A stretch of 64,000 nucleotides of DNA from Chryseobacterium sp. ERMR1:04 (GTDB taxonomy: Bacteria > Bacteroidota > Bacteroidia > Flavobacteriales > Weeksellaceae): assembly GCF_001297705.1 (NCBI RefSeq), contig NZ_LIRF01000005.1, positions 62,001 through 126,000 on the forward strand, written 5' to 3'. Shown here one piece after another: positions 7,967-16,121 of this stretch (position 1 is the stretch's first letter; each line of letters begins with the position of its first letter). The notes under the pieces are model-generated. The model made no database searches and was not told where the DNA came from. It saw nothing but the letters and a program-made list of their open reading frames with translations. A program made the position numbers and the translations under genes.

Positions 7967-8593
7967 TTATTTTTCAATTCTATTTTTTACAATTTCGATC
8001 AGTTCTTCTTTGGTGATAAATGTATTCAGGAAATCTTCGAGATTTCCTTCGTTGGTAACTTCTCTAAAATATTCTTCATGATCAGTTCCAAACAAAGTCG
8101 GATTTTCAGGATTTGGGTCAGATAAGCAGATATAGTAATGATCCGGGAAGCCATAACTGTAAAATATTTCAATAAAATCGGGTGTTTTATCATGAGTTAC
8201 TTTTATAATTTCACTCAAATCAATATCTTCATCTATAAATTCTGAATTCCATTCTTCGAAATCTTCAGTTCCATCTTTAAAGGGCGTGAAAAGTTTGGGT
8301 TGCCAAAATACTTGCCCATAACCTTCATCTGTCAATCGAAAATACGTATCGATTATTTTATTATAGAATGCTTGTTTATCGGTTTTGAAAAGCTCTTCGT
8401 TTTTGTTGATGAATTCTCCAATTCCATAGATGGGTTCTGCATCTTCTGCTGTTTGCCAAGGTGTATCTTCTGTTCTTGGGTAAAGAACCGTATTAAAACT
8501 AATAGAAAGGATATCGTCTGATAATGAATTCCCTTTTACGTGGTCTATATTTCCTCCAAGTTGTTTAATTTTTTCTAAAATTTCCTTTTTCAT
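7967..8593 (-). CDS. Hypothetical acidic cytoplasmic protein
   Basis: 208 residues, no signal peptide or membrane segment, strongly acidic (many D/E, for example EDFEEWNSEFIDEDIDLSEI). The order KEILEKIKQLGGNI ... YGIGEFINKNEELF ... FIEIFYSYGFPDHYYICLSDPNPENPTLFGTDHEEYF resembles SMI1/KNR4-like proteins of Bacteroidetes, many of which are toxin-immunity proteins, but the match is not strong enough to assign. No toxin gene is seen beside it. It lies in a run of small lineage-specific minus-strand genes. Confidence 0.65.
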   Translation of the reverse strand: MKKEILEKIKQLGGNIDHVKGNSLSDDILSISFNTVLYPRTEDTPWQTAEDAEPIYGIGEFINKNEELFKTDKQAFYNKIIDTYFRLTDEGYGQVFWQPKLFTPFKDGTEDFEEWNSEFIDEDIDLSEIIKVTHDKTPDFIEIFYSYGFPDHYYICLSDPNPENPTLFGTDHEEYFREVTNEGNLEDFLNTFITKEELIEIVKNRIEK

Positions 8594-8608
8594 ATGGTTG
8601 TACGTTTT

Positions 8609-8782
8609 TTAGAGATCTTGCTCTGCATTCTTTAAAGTTTTAATCAATTCTTTGAGTTCATCTTTATTAAATTCAACTAAGTTTTGATTGTAAGCACTGG
8701 AAGTTAGTTCGATATAATTGCTCCAAATTCGTATATTTTGTTTATAAATAATTTTAGATATATCACTTTTTAGCGATACAAT
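8609..8782 (-). pseudogene. Short open frame, probable remnant of a small gene
   Basis: The minus strand encodes about 52 residues (DISKIIYKQNIRIWSNYIEL ... LKNAEQDL) ending at TAA (rc of 8609-8611). The composition looks protein-like, with an amphipathic Lys/Glu-rich C-terminus, but the only upstream codons before an in-frame stop are ATT/GTA/TCG, so there is no ATG, GTG or TTG start. The 5' part overlaps the end of the lipoprotein gene ending at 8770. Either a truncated gene or chance; I favour a remnant. Confidence 0.3.
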
Positions 8783-9255
8783 TTAATTTTATCCAATTTA
8801 TTCGAACAGTTTTTATTTGTTTCAACATATAATAAAGAATCTTTTTTAATAGTGAATTTTGTATGATAAAATGTTTTGAAAAATTTCTCTATAATATGAG
8901 GTTGGCAATCTTCAATAGTATAGATTATTTTTTCTTCTATGATAATATCAGTTCGATTACAATAGCTTCCAAATCTAGATGTATAAAAGCATTCTTTTGG
9001 CATGATAGAGTTCAAAATTAAAGTATCATTTACTATTTCCCATTTTCCATTTGAAAAAGACTTTATTCCTTCACCCATGTTTTCATATTTAAATGTTTTA
9101 TTAGAATTAAGAACTAAATATTCATTTATATTAGAACTGCGGTCAATTCTCCACTGACCATATAATTGTGAAAGTTTTGCAGGACTCATTTTTTCTTTTT
9201 CTTTACAATTAAGAAAGAGTAAAAAAAATAATAAAGGAGAAAATTTATATAGCAT
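8770..9255 (-). CDS. Hypothetical lipoprotein, lipocalin-like
   Basis: 161 residues. The N-terminus MLYKFSPLLFFLLFLNCKEKEK is a lipoprotein signal peptide with lipobox LFLNC, so Cys17 is the likely lipidated residue. The mature part reads LSQLYGQWRIDRSSNINEYLVLNSNKTFKYENM ... GKWEIVNDTLILNS, the usual wording of small lipocalin-like beta-barrel lipoproteins in Bacteroidetes. Four further cysteines (CFYTSRFGSYC, EDCQP, NKNC) could pair. No enzyme motif is visible. The gene stands alone between hypothetical genes. Confidence 0.65.
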   Translation of the reverse strand: MLYKFSPLLFFLLFLNCKEKEKMSPAKLSQLYGQWRIDRSSNINEYLVLNSNKTFKYENMGEGIKSFSNGKWEIVNDTLILNSIMPKECFYTSRFGSYCNRTDIIIEEKIIYTIEDCQPHIIEKFFKTFYHTKFTIKKDSLLYVETNKNCSNKLDKIKLYR

Positions 9256-9339
9256 TATTGTTTTAGTCTTTAAATAGGATGGAAGTAGATTTGCTTAATA
9301 AAAAGCTCGATGTAACAAATTTTGTCTGAAATTTCTTTT

Positions 9340-9576
9340 TCATTTATTAGTTTTCACTAGTTCATATTCATTCATTATACGAATTGTATATAATTTCATT
9401 TTATTGTTTTCCATAAAACGTATGATATTATACATTGTGGAACCTTTTAAAGTGTCATTCTTTAGCGCAAAAGAAATATTTAATGGATTTTGATTTTCAG
9501 AATTTACAATAGCTTTTTGATTTTGTTGTAGAATTTTAATTTGAGAAGAATACCTCTTGGCTTGCTTCAGAATCAT
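9340..9576 (-). CDS. Small hypothetical protein, possibly truncated
   Basis: 78 residues starting at ATG (rc of 9574-9576). The C-terminal half, FALKNDTLKGSTMYNIIRFMENNKMKLYTIRIMNEYELV, looks like the end of a beta-barrel lipoprotein, but there is no signal peptide. Just upstream, in another frame, about 40 codons (LDKLYKSIGNSFQG ... MRNYLLFIL) stay open and end in a stop overlapping this ATG; MRNYLLFIL could be the lost start of a signal peptide. A frameshifted or decayed gene is therefore plausible. No known family recognised. Confidence 0.4.
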   Translation of the reverse strand: MILKQAKRYSSQIKILQQNQKAIVNSENQNPLNISFALKNDTLKGSTMYNIIRFMENNKMKLYTIRIMNEYELVKTNK

Positions 9577-9704
9577 AAGATGAAAAGTAAATAGTTTCTC
9601 ATAAAACTAAAAATAGGATATCTTCCATTGAAATAACTTTGGACTATACCTTGGAAGCTATTTCCGATGCTCTTATAGAGTTTATCAAGTAGCTTAATCA
9701 GTAA

Positions 9705-10310
9705 TTATTTAATCAATTTTTTTTCTTCAAAATTAAATGATAAAGTATATTTAATTAGTACTACATTTTGAAGTTCTTCTGCTGCATGTAATGTCCTTTT
9801 TTCAAAATCTGATGCAACAATAATTCCTCTAACATTCTCAGCTTTTTTCTTTGATTTAATTGCATTTATATAACCAAGAATTTGTCCTATAACAGAATCT
9901 TTTGCTTTTCCTGCTTTTAGCTCGATTACAACAAAATTATTTTCTTTATCTTTTGCTAATAAATCAATAAAACCTGCTTCCGTTTTATATTCAATTCCAT
10001 TATCAACTAGGTCAAGCCCAATTTCAATTTCATCAAGTTTAGTAGAAAGAAATGCAAGTAGATCTCTTTCTAATGATAAGCTAAATGCTTCAGCTTCTTT
10101 AATCTCAATGTTGTCTAATGAAATTTCATCTTTTACTTTAAAAAAATTATTCTTAACTTTAGATTTATACCAAGAATAATGAGTTTTTTTCCATTTACTA
10201 TTTGGAAAGTATTTTTTTACTTGTTGTTCTAGGTACTTTTCTTCTGGAAAACTATTATTTTTTTCTATTTCTTTAAGTACAAGTTCCTTTATTGTTTTAG
10301 GCTTATTCAT
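9705..10310 (-). CDS. NucS-like (DUF91) PD-(D/E)XK nuclease
   Basis: About 201 residues. The C-terminal two thirds match the catalytic domain of NucS/EndoMS-type nucleases: LERDLLAFLSTKLDEIEIGL, then GFIDLLAKDKENNFVVIELKAGKAKDSVIGQILGYINAI, which supplies the D ... E-x-K core (Asp of IDLL, Glu and Lys of IELKAG) and the following Gln/Tyr helix. The first 60 residues (KTIKELVLKEIEKNNSFPE ... KKTHYSWYKSKVK) look like a small helical DNA-binding or winged-helix domain rather than the NucS N-terminal beta domain. I chose ATG at 10308-10310 because an upstream GTG at 10347-10349 adds a non-conserved stretch. It faces a MutS-like gene. Confidence 0.75.
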   Translation of the reverse strand: MNKPKTIKELVLKEIEKNNSFPEEKYLEQQVKKYFPNSKWKKTHYSWYKSKVKNNFFKVKDEISLDNIEIKEAEAFSLSLERDLLAFLSTKLDEIEIGLDLVDNGIEYKTEAGFIDLLAKDKENNFVVIELKAGKAKDSVIGQILGYINAIKSKKKAENVRGIIVASDFEKRTLHAAEELQNVVLIKYTLSFNFEEKKLIK

Positions 10311-10572
10311 TCGTTTTTTTATAAATAGTAACAATACTGCGCTTGGCACTATGTATTACTGTTAACTAATTTTTCCCTTAAAAATAAATAATTTCACGTA
10401 GAAGGGAAAGTAAATACAATATAAATCTTATTTAAACTGAGTTATAAAAGAAATAGTTGAGTGAGTTTTGATGAATTTGTAGAATTTACAGGATCATTTT
10501 AAGATTTATTTAAAACAATCTTTAGATTTAAATAAATAGTTTTACAAATGAAAATATCAAGATCAATGAATC

Positions 10573-11802
10573 ATGGAAAATATTTCTGAAATAGTAGCTC
10601 ATTTTAATTTTACTCAAACAAGAAAATCAAAGCAATATTTACTGTCATTTTTCAACCAAAAATCCTTCAACAAGAATCAGACATTGTACGTTCAGCAAAA
10701 ATTAAAACTATTCTCGGAGAATTTTCAGATGATTGATTCTTTCCAAATTAGAGAAAATAGAATTTCTGCAATTCAAAGGTTTTTGGATGAAATTGATGCT
10801 AGCCAGTATAATTATTTAACGAGCTTTACGTATCGTGAATATTTTAAAGAAATCAATACCAATATTTCTCTGTTAATCGACTTCTTTTATCATTTTGAAT
10901 TGCTATTGAAAAATTTGCAAAAGAAAGAGATCTGTTTAGAATATTCTTATGAAATTAAAAAGATGATTGCATTCATCAACTCCTTGTCCATCATTGATTT
11001 TTATAATAAAGAGCTTGATTTCAAGCAAAGAAAAAATATTCTTCTCAAGATTACACCCGAAATTGAGGCGGGAAATTTTGACTTATTTTGGGATTTCTTC
11101 TACATGTTTGATGTATATTTTAGCATTGCGAAGGGAATTAAGCTGAACAATTTGGTATTTCCTCAATTTAATGTTGAAAATACTTTTACGATTGAGAATT
11201 TTTATCATTTAGACTTGAAGGATGCTGTTAAAAATACTTTAGATGTAAAGGATAAAAATACAATTGTTTTTAATGGAGCCAATATGTCGGGAAAATCTAC
11301 GACTATGAAATCGGTCAGTATCATTGTCCTACTTGCTCACTTGGGAATTGCAGTTCCGGCTGAACATTGTAATATTCCTTTTTATGACCGTATTTTCCTT
11401 TACTTTTCTGTTAATGATAATCTGAAAGAAGGGTATAGCCATTTTGCTCAGGAAATTATGAATGTAAAAAGTGTTTTACTAGAATTAAAATCTAAAAATT
11501 GTTTCGTAGTGCTTGATGAAATATTTAGTGGAACTAACATCAATGATGCAGCGCAAATTACTGTTACTACAGTGAATGGTTTATCTAAATTTAAAAATTC
11601 TCTTTTTATTTTTTCCACACATTTAAATCTCATCGAAAATAATTTGACTGAAAATAAAAATGTATTGCTGCTGAATTTAGAATGTTTTTTAGAAAATAAT
11701 GAACTCACATTTACATATAAACTGAAAGAAGGCTGGTCTAAACTTGAAATCGGAAAGCTATTATTCGATCAATATGGGCTCAATGAACTTTTAATAGGCT
11801 AA
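10573..11802 (+). CDS. MutS-family core ATPase without mismatch-recognition domains
   Basis: 409 residues. The C-terminal part is a MutS ABC-type ATPase: Walker A NGANMSGKST at 234-243, an ordered region VPAEHCNIPFYDRIF, a FAQEIMNV segment in place of the usual STFxxEM signature, Walker B FVVLDEIFSGTN at 311-322, and a late FIFSTHLNLI switch. The N-terminal 200 residues are helical, corresponding to the lever/clamp region. Domains I and II (the Phe-x-Glu mismatch reader) and an Smr domain are absent, so this is not housekeeping MutS (about 850 residues) or MutS2. Similar short MutS-related proteins occur in Bacteroidetes with unknown roles. Divergent from the NucS-like gene with 262 bases between starts. 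Confidence 0.85.
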   Translation: MENISEIVAHFNFTQTRKSKQYLLSFFNQKSFNKNQTLYVQQKLKLFSENFQMIDSFQIRENRISAIQRFLDEIDASQYNYLTSFTYREYFKEINTNISLLIDFFYHFELLLKNLQKKEICLEYSYEIKKMIAFINSLSIIDFYNKELDFKQRKNILLKITPEIEAGNFDLFWDFFYMFDVYFSIAKGIKLNNLVFPQFNVENTFTIENFYHLDLKDAVKNTLDVKDKNTIVFNGANMSGKSTTMKSVSIIVLLAHLGIAVPAEHCNIPFYDRIFLYFSVNDNLKEGYSHFAQEIMNVKSVLLELKSKNCFVVLDEIFSGTNINDAAQITVTTVNGLSKFKNSLFIFSTHLNLIENNLTENKNVLLLNLECFLENNELTFTYKLKEGWSKLEIGKLLFDQYGLNELLIG

Positions 11803-11837
11803 ACCAAAGTCTACATAACAAACCTTATCTCAACTTT

Positions 11838-12467
11838 TTAATACAAGTTTTTATCAGAAAACTTGACATCCTGAATTTTCGGTAAGGGCTTAATTAAAAC
11901 TATTTTTTTTCTTTTATCTAAGGGTTTCTTTGCACCATATACTTCATCAGTTTCTGTTTTCAGGCCTGTAATTAAGTTAAATTTAGTTTCTGTAAATACT
12001 GTATTTTCGTCAATATACCCTTTGGTTGCATTATTGGTTAACTTATTGACATTAATTAGTTCAAAATTCCCTTTGTTATATTTAAAATCATAAGAAATGT
12101 TTCCTCCTTTAATTTCAGTCCACATGGTTAGAATTCCTTTTTCAATAAAGAAATTGGAAATTTGATACCCATTAAATTTCCCATGGTTTTCAATAGGATA
12201 TTGTGGTTCAATTATTTGAGTTGAAGAGACGGCTAATGCTAATTTTCCATTGGGTTGAGATAAGAAAATTTGTAATCGTAAGGGCCTTGTTTCGTTTATG
12301 GTATCCATTTCTACTATGATCTTGTCTATTTTACCATCATTATTTAAGTCGCCTTGTTCTTCTCTTACTTGATAATTATAAGCGTCTTTATTTGTAACTT
12401 TTTGAGCAGATAGATTCATTTGAAATAAGATCAAAATGAAGGTAAGGTATAGATAACTGTTTTTCAT
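11838..12467 (-). CDS. Hypothetical exported protein with EF-hand-like DxNxDGxxD motif
   Basis: 209 residues. Signal peptide MKNSYLYLTFILILFQMNLSAQ, then near residue 40 the segment GDLNNDGKIDKIIVEMD, which is the D-x-N-x-D-G-x-x-D calcium-binding loop followed by a hydrophobic strand, as in VCBS/FG-GAP repeat proteins. Later parts are beta-rich (LRLQIFLSQPNGKLALAVS, GNISYDFKYNKGNFELINV) and fit a single propeller-like blade, a layout seen in many small Bacteroidetes periplasmic proteins. No catalytic motif seen. Convergent with the MutS-like gene, 35 bases apart. Confidence 0.65.
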   Translation of the reverse strand: MKNSYLYLTFILILFQMNLSAQKVTNKDAYNYQVREEQGDLNNDGKIDKIIVEMDTINETRPLRLQIFLSQPNGKLALAVSSTQIIEPQYPIENHGKFNGYQISNFFIEKGILTMWTEIKGGNISYDFKYNKGNFELINVNKLTNNATKGYIDENTVFTETKFNLITGLKTETDEVYGAKKPLDKRKKIVLIKPLPKIQDVKFSDKNLY

Positions 12468-12550
12468 GATTTTAAGTTTAGTTATTTTAAACTAACAACT
12501 ACTATTTGGAAGAATATATTGCATCAATTCCAATTCTATTTTCAATCCTT

Positions 12551-12776
12551 TTTAAACTAATTAAAGCATTAAACTACAAAAGGTACAAAAGCTATTATTG
12601 AATCATTTAAAGTTCGGCTATTTTTAAAACAAAGCTTGCAAAAGATTAATATTTCGACTCCGCTCAATAGGCAAAGATTTTTAAAAACTGATGTGTTCTT
12701 ATTTCCAGTTTAATGATCAACTTTAAATATTAATGTATTAATCTTTTGCTTCTTTTGTGGTTAAAATAAAAAGTTA
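12551..12776. repeat. MITE-like intergenic repeat, copy A
   Basis: About 225 bases with imperfect terminal inverted repeats: near 12572 AACTACAAAAGGTACAAAAG and near 12743-12767 CTTTTGCTTCTTTTGTGGTT. The interior contains ATATTTCGACTCCGCTCAA followed by AGGCAAAGATTTTTAAA, also found in copies B and (inverted) C. No open reading frame of use. The remaining gene-free sequence (12468-12550 and 12777-12914) shows nothing else. Confidence 0.75.
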
Positions 12777-12914
12777 AAAAAAGTTCATCCTTAAAATTAG
12801 ATAATTTCAATGAAAGCTGAGAAAAAGATAAAGAAACTTATACGAATATGCAGTAAACAAAAAAATCTGCTTCCAAAGGAAACAGATTTTGAGGTATGTG
12901 TAAAAGAAATGAAC

Positions 12915-13337
12915 TTAGTTATTGGTAACTGAAAGTTTCACTTCAATATTATTTCTTGTTGCGTTAGAATAAGGACAAATTTGATGAGCCTGATCCGTTA
13001 ATGCCTGAGCTTCTTCAATAGATACTTCCGGAATATTCACATCCAGTTCCACAGCTAGTCCAAATCCTCCGTTTTCAATTTGTCCGATGCTTACCTGAGC
13101 TGTTACTGTAGTTTCACCCGTAGTTGTTTTACTTAAACTGATCACTCTGTTCAAAGCACTGTCAAAACACGCTGAATATCCGGCTGCAAAAAGCATTTCA
13201 GGGTTGGCAGAATCATCATTCGCACCTCCTAGGGCTTTAGGCATTCTTACTTCAATATCCAAAACTCCGTTTTCACTTTTTACTTGTCCGTTTCTTCCCC
13301 CTTTAGCGGTAACGCTGGTTGTATATAATGTTTTCAT
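12915..13337 (-). CDS. ohr: Organic hydroperoxide resistance protein (Ohr)
   Basis: 140 residues, the standard length of Ohr. It reduces organic and fatty-acid hydroperoxides in the cytoplasm using two redox cysteines, which are present as GYSACFDSALNRV (about residue 56) and HQICPYSNATRNN (near 120). The N-terminal YTTSVTAKGGRNGQVKSENG is the classical Ohr start, distinguishing it from OsmC. Last gene of a three-gene unit (nitroreductase, ohrR, ohr), three bases after ohrR. Confidence 0.95.
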   Translation of the reverse strand: MKTLYTTSVTAKGGRNGQVKSENGVLDIEVRMPKALGGANDDSANPEMLFAAGYSACFDSALNRVISLSKTTTGETTVTAQVSIGQIENGGFGLAVELDVNIPEVSIEEAQALTDQAHQICPYSNATRNNIEVKLSVTNN

Positions 13338-13340
13338 ATT

Positions 13341-13775
13341 TTATTTTTCTATTTTGTTTAATATTCTTTGGATGCTTTCTTTTAGCTGTATCAAATCTTC
13401 AGGTTGCACATCAATCTTTCGCTGAATTTTACCTGGGATTTCACATGCTTTTTGCTGCAGTTGTCTTCCAACGTCAGTTAGAAAAGCTTCTACAACTCTT
13501 TCATCTTCTTTTTTTCTTTTTCTTGTGATAAAGCCTTTTCCTTCCAATCTTTTAAGAAGTGGGGTAAGGGTACCGCTGTCCAGAAACAGTTTATCTCCGA
13601 TGTGGCTCACAGTAAGTCCATCATTTTCCCAAAGTACCATCATCACTAGATATTGAGGATAGGTGATGTCGAGTTCATCAAGGAAAGGACGATACAATCC
13701 TGTAATCTCTTTTGCAATCACATAGAGCGGAAAGCAAATTTGATTTTCTAATATTGGCGTTTTTGGGGTTTCCAT
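13341..13775 (-). CDS. ohrR: MarR-family peroxide sensor OhrR
   Basis: 144 residues with a MarR winged-helix fold. The reactive cysteine of OhrR is in ENQICFPLYVIAKEI (Cys14), followed by LDITYPQYLVMMVLWE; the tyrosine of TYPQYL matches the residue that contacts the oxidised Cys in Bacillus OhrR. The recognition region is TVSHIGDKLFLDSGTLTPLLKRLEGKGFI and the wing RKRKKEDERVVEAFLT. It represses its own operon when reduced and releases DNA on oxidation by organic peroxides. An inverted repeat of the expected type lies upstream of the first gene (14479-14502). Confidence 0.93.
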   Translation of the reverse strand: METPKTPILENQICFPLYVIAKEITGLYRPFLDELDITYPQYLVMMVLWENDGLTVSHIGDKLFLDSGTLTPLLKRLEGKGFITRKRKKEDERVVEAFLTDVGRQLQQKACEIPGKIQRKIDVQPEDLIQLKESIQRILNKIEK

Positions 13776-13808
13776 AAGTAAGATTGAATGAGAAAGCGTT
13801 GGTAATAA

Positions 13809-14441
13809 TTATTTTTTAATGATGAATTCCTCCATAGGAACACGTACTTTTTTCATGGTAGACAGCCAGTCTTTTTCTGCATCTCGGTATCCAAGATATA
13901 GAAGGCTTACACTTTTTAGACCTAATTCTTTAAGGTTAAGAATTTCATCCACCACGTCATTACTGAAACCTTCTGCCGGTGTACTGTCGATTTTCAATTC
14001 GGCAGCCTGAGCCATTGCGAATCCTAAAGAAATATAAGTTTGGCGAGCTGTGTGTGCAAAATGTTCTGCAGGAGTCTGTGCCCCATAGATTTTTTTCAAC
14101 ATATCGGTGTAACTGTTGAAACGTCCCTGTGGTAGGTCCCTCACATCCGTATGATGATCATATACTTTATCAATTTTTTCGTTAGAATAGCTATCCCAAG
14201 CAGCAAATACCAAAACGTGTGAGCTGTCTCTCATTACTTCAGGGTTTAATGCACCTTGCACCATTTTTTCTTTCAATTCCTGATTTTCTACGACAACGAT
14301 ACGGAATGGTTGAAGTCCTGATGAAGTAGGAGCCAATCTAGCAGCTTCTAAAATGGTGTATAAATCTTCTTGTGATACTTTTTTTGATGGATCGTATGCT
14401 TTTACTGCATGTCTCCAGTTTAAATCTTCTATTAATGACAT
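13809..14441 (-). CDS. NAD(P)H-dependent nitroreductase-family oxidoreductase (NfsB-like)
   Basis: FMN flavoprotein of 210 residues. The N-terminal LNWRHAVKAYDPSKKVSQED and ILEAARLAPTSSGLQPFRIVVV are the FMN-binding start typical of NfsB/FRase I; LGFAMAQAAELKIDSTPAEGF and SLLYLGYRDAEKDW are later family landmarks. It probably reduces quinones, nitroaromatics or other electrophiles with NAD(P)H. First gene of the unit with ohrR and ohr (33 bases before ohrR), directly behind the OhrR-type operator, so it should be induced by organic peroxide or electrophile stress. Confidence 0.88.
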   Translation of the reverse strand: MSLIEDLNWRHAVKAYDPSKKVSQEDLYTILEAARLAPTSSGLQPFRIVVVENQELKEKMVQGALNPEVMRDSSHVLVFAAWDSYSNEKIDKVYDHHTDVRDLPQGRFNSYTDMLKKIYGAQTPAEHFAHTARQTYISLGFAMAQAAELKIDSTPAEGFSNDVVDEILNLKELGLKSVSLLYLGYRDAEKDWLSTMKKVRVPMEEFIIKK

Positions 14442-14464
14442 TGTTGTTGTTTTAAATTATGGTA

Positions 14465-14502
14465 CAAATATATAACAAAATTAAATTGCACACAATTTAA
14501 TT
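14465..14502 (-). promoter_or_regulatory. Promoter and OhrR-type operator of the nitroreductase-ohrR-ohr operon
   Basis: On the minus strand, TATATTTG (rc of 14465-14472) is a -7 box, with TTG 20 bases upstream. A perfect 10-bp inverted repeat, AATTAAATTG and CAATTTAATT around a 4-base spacer (14479-14502), covers the -33 element. AT-rich palindromes with AATTG/CAATT halves are the known OhrR operator form, so repression by promoter occlusion is expected. Confidence 0.8.
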
Positions 14503-14541
14503 ACGAAAAACAACATTGTTTAACTTTTTTAACATTTAATT

Positions 14542-14569
14542 TTATATAAAACAACCTTATGGTTGTTTT
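14542..14569 (+). promoter_or_regulatory. Operator before the MFS gene, shared with the SufR-like regulator
   Basis: TTATATAAAACAAC (14542-14555) is identical to rc 16777-16790 in front of the regulator. It runs into a perfect 9-bp inverted repeat, AAAACAACC / GGTTGTTTT (14548-14556, 14561-14569). The right half overlaps the -33 region of the MFS promoter. Confidence 0.7.
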
Positions 14570-14593
14570 ATTATTTCGTTTCTTATATCTTTG
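14563..14593 (+). promoter_or_regulatory. Promoter of the MFS transporter gene
   Basis: TTG at 14563-14565, a 20-base spacer, and TATCTTTG at 14586-14593 match the Bacteroidetes consensus. The start codon is 29 bases downstream. Confidence 0.7.
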
Positions 14594-14621
14594 CCTACGT
14601 AAAATATGTTAAGTATTGAAT

Positions 14622-15842
14622 ATGGAAAATAATTGGAGAAAAAAGTTCGCTATTTTATGGACAGGTCAGTTTTTCTCATTGATAAGCAGTTCGGCAGTAG
14701 GGTTCGCCATTATTATCTGGTTGAGTTTAGAAACAGGATCCGCAGAGGTTCTTGCGTATGCTGCGATTGCCGGATTATTGCCTCAAGCTTTGATCGGACC
14801 ATTTGCCGGAGTATATGTTGACCGCTGGGATAAGAAAAAAACAATGATTTTAGCGGATGGTTTTGTTGCTGTATGTACATTGATGATGTCTCTCGGTTTT
14901 TATTTTGGATATCAAAACTTAGAATTTATTTATATTATACTTGGTCTCCGGTCTGTAGGATCGGCTTTTCATATGCCGGCAATGCAGGCTACGGTTCCTT
15001 TATTGGCGCCAAGATCAGAATTGTTTCGGATCGCAGGAATTAACCAAATCATTAAATCTGTTTCTAATATTGCGGGACCGGCGCTAGGAGCATTGGCGAT
15101 AGGAATGTTATCTATAGGAAATGTATTGCTTCTGGATATTGCAGGGGCAATAATGGCTATCGTTTCTTTACTTTTTATTCATATTCCATCTCCTGTGAAA
15201 GAAACTAAAAATCAGACAAGCTTACTCTTGGTTTGGGAAGATATGAAGAAAGGCCTGCATGAAGTACTTAGAAATAAGGGGTTGTCGTTTCTATTTTTAT
15301 ATTCTATAATAGCAGGATTTTGTTTGATGCCTATTGGTGTATTATTTCCTTTAATGACGATTGAACATTTTAAAGGAGGGAAATTTGAAATGAGTATTAT
15401 TGAAACCGTGTGGGGTGGTGGAATGTTAGTCGGCGGAGCCATATTAGGCATCTGGAAACCCAATATTCATAAGGTCATCATCATTAATATATCCCATGTA
15501 TTAATTGGAATTGCTTTCGCGTGGGTAGGTTGGCTATCTGCTCAAAGTTTTATATTCTATACGTTACTTACGGGAATTGCAGGAATTGCAGCTTCTTTTT
15601 ACAGTGCAGGATTTACAGCTTTGGTACAGGAGGAAATTCACGAAAGTCTTTTGGGGCGTGTATTTGCCATGTACTTTAGCATAGAAGTATTGCCCACTGT
15701 CTTTGGACTGATCTGTACAGGATATTTGGCAGATGCTATAGGGGTAAATGTTACTTTTATCGTATTAGGATTGGTTATTTTCCTTGTGGGAATCGCTTCT
15801 TTTTTAACGCCTTCTTTAATGAATTTAAGAAAAAAGGTTTGA
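14622..15842 (+). CDS. MFS transporter, DHA3/EntS-like
   Basis: About 406 residues, with roughly 12 membrane segments. The first loop reads GPFAGVYVDRWDKKKTMILAD, the major facilitator G-x-x-x-D-R-x-x-K/R-K signature, and the second half has GLICTGYLADAIGVN. Overall wording (WTGQFFSLISSSAVGFAIIIWLSLETGSA) resembles the DHA3 group, which includes macrolide and siderophore exporters such as EntS. I use ATG at 14622; a TTG two codons upstream is less likely. Substrate cannot be inferred. The operator before it matches one before the SufR-like gene, suggesting control by that regulator. Confidence 0.85.
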   Translation: MENNWRKKFAILWTGQFFSLISSSAVGFAIIIWLSLETGSAEVLAYAAIAGLLPQALIGPFAGVYVDRWDKKKTMILADGFVAVCTLMMSLGFYFGYQNLEFIYIILGLRSVGSAFHMPAMQATVPLLAPRSELFRIAGINQIIKSVSNIAGPALGALAIGMLSIGNVLLLDIAGAIMAIVSLLFIHIPSPVKETKNQTSLLLVWEDMKKGLHEVLRNKGLSFLFLYSIIAGFCLMPIGVLFPLMTIEHFKGGKFEMSIIETVWGGGMLVGGAILGIWKPNIHKVIIINISHVLIGIAFAWVGWLSAQSFIFYTLLTGIAGIAASFYSAGFTALVQEEIHESLLGRVFAMYFSIEVLPTVFGLICTGYLADAIGVNVTFIVLGLVIFLVGIASFLTPSLMNLRKKV

Positions 15843-15869
15843 AAAGACGGTGGGATTAAATAAAACTCT

Positions 15870-16097
15870 GTTTAAACTAATTAAAAATTTAACCACAAAA
15901 GGGACAAAAGCTATTATTGAACTATTTAAAGCTTAGTTATTTTGAAAATATAAGCTTACAAAAGAATAATATTTCGACTTCGCTCAATAGGCAAAGATTT
16001 TTTAAAACTTATGTGGTTCTTGTTTACAGTTCAAAATTAACTTAAATAATGTGCAATTCTTTTGACTCTTTTGTGGTTAAAAATAAAAAGTTTAAAC
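15870..16097. repeat. MITE-like intergenic repeat, copy B (best preserved)
   Basis: About 228 bases bounded on each side by the palindrome GTTTAAAC (15870-15877 and 16090-16097). Inside are inverted ends AACCACAAAAGGGACAAAAG and CTTTTGACTCTTTTGTGGTT, and the shared interior ATATTTCGACTTCGCTCAAT. It fills the space between the MFS gene and the regulator gene, which converge on it. Confidence 0.8.
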
Positions 16098-16121
16098 AAA
16101 TTATTAAGATAATGAGCAATA

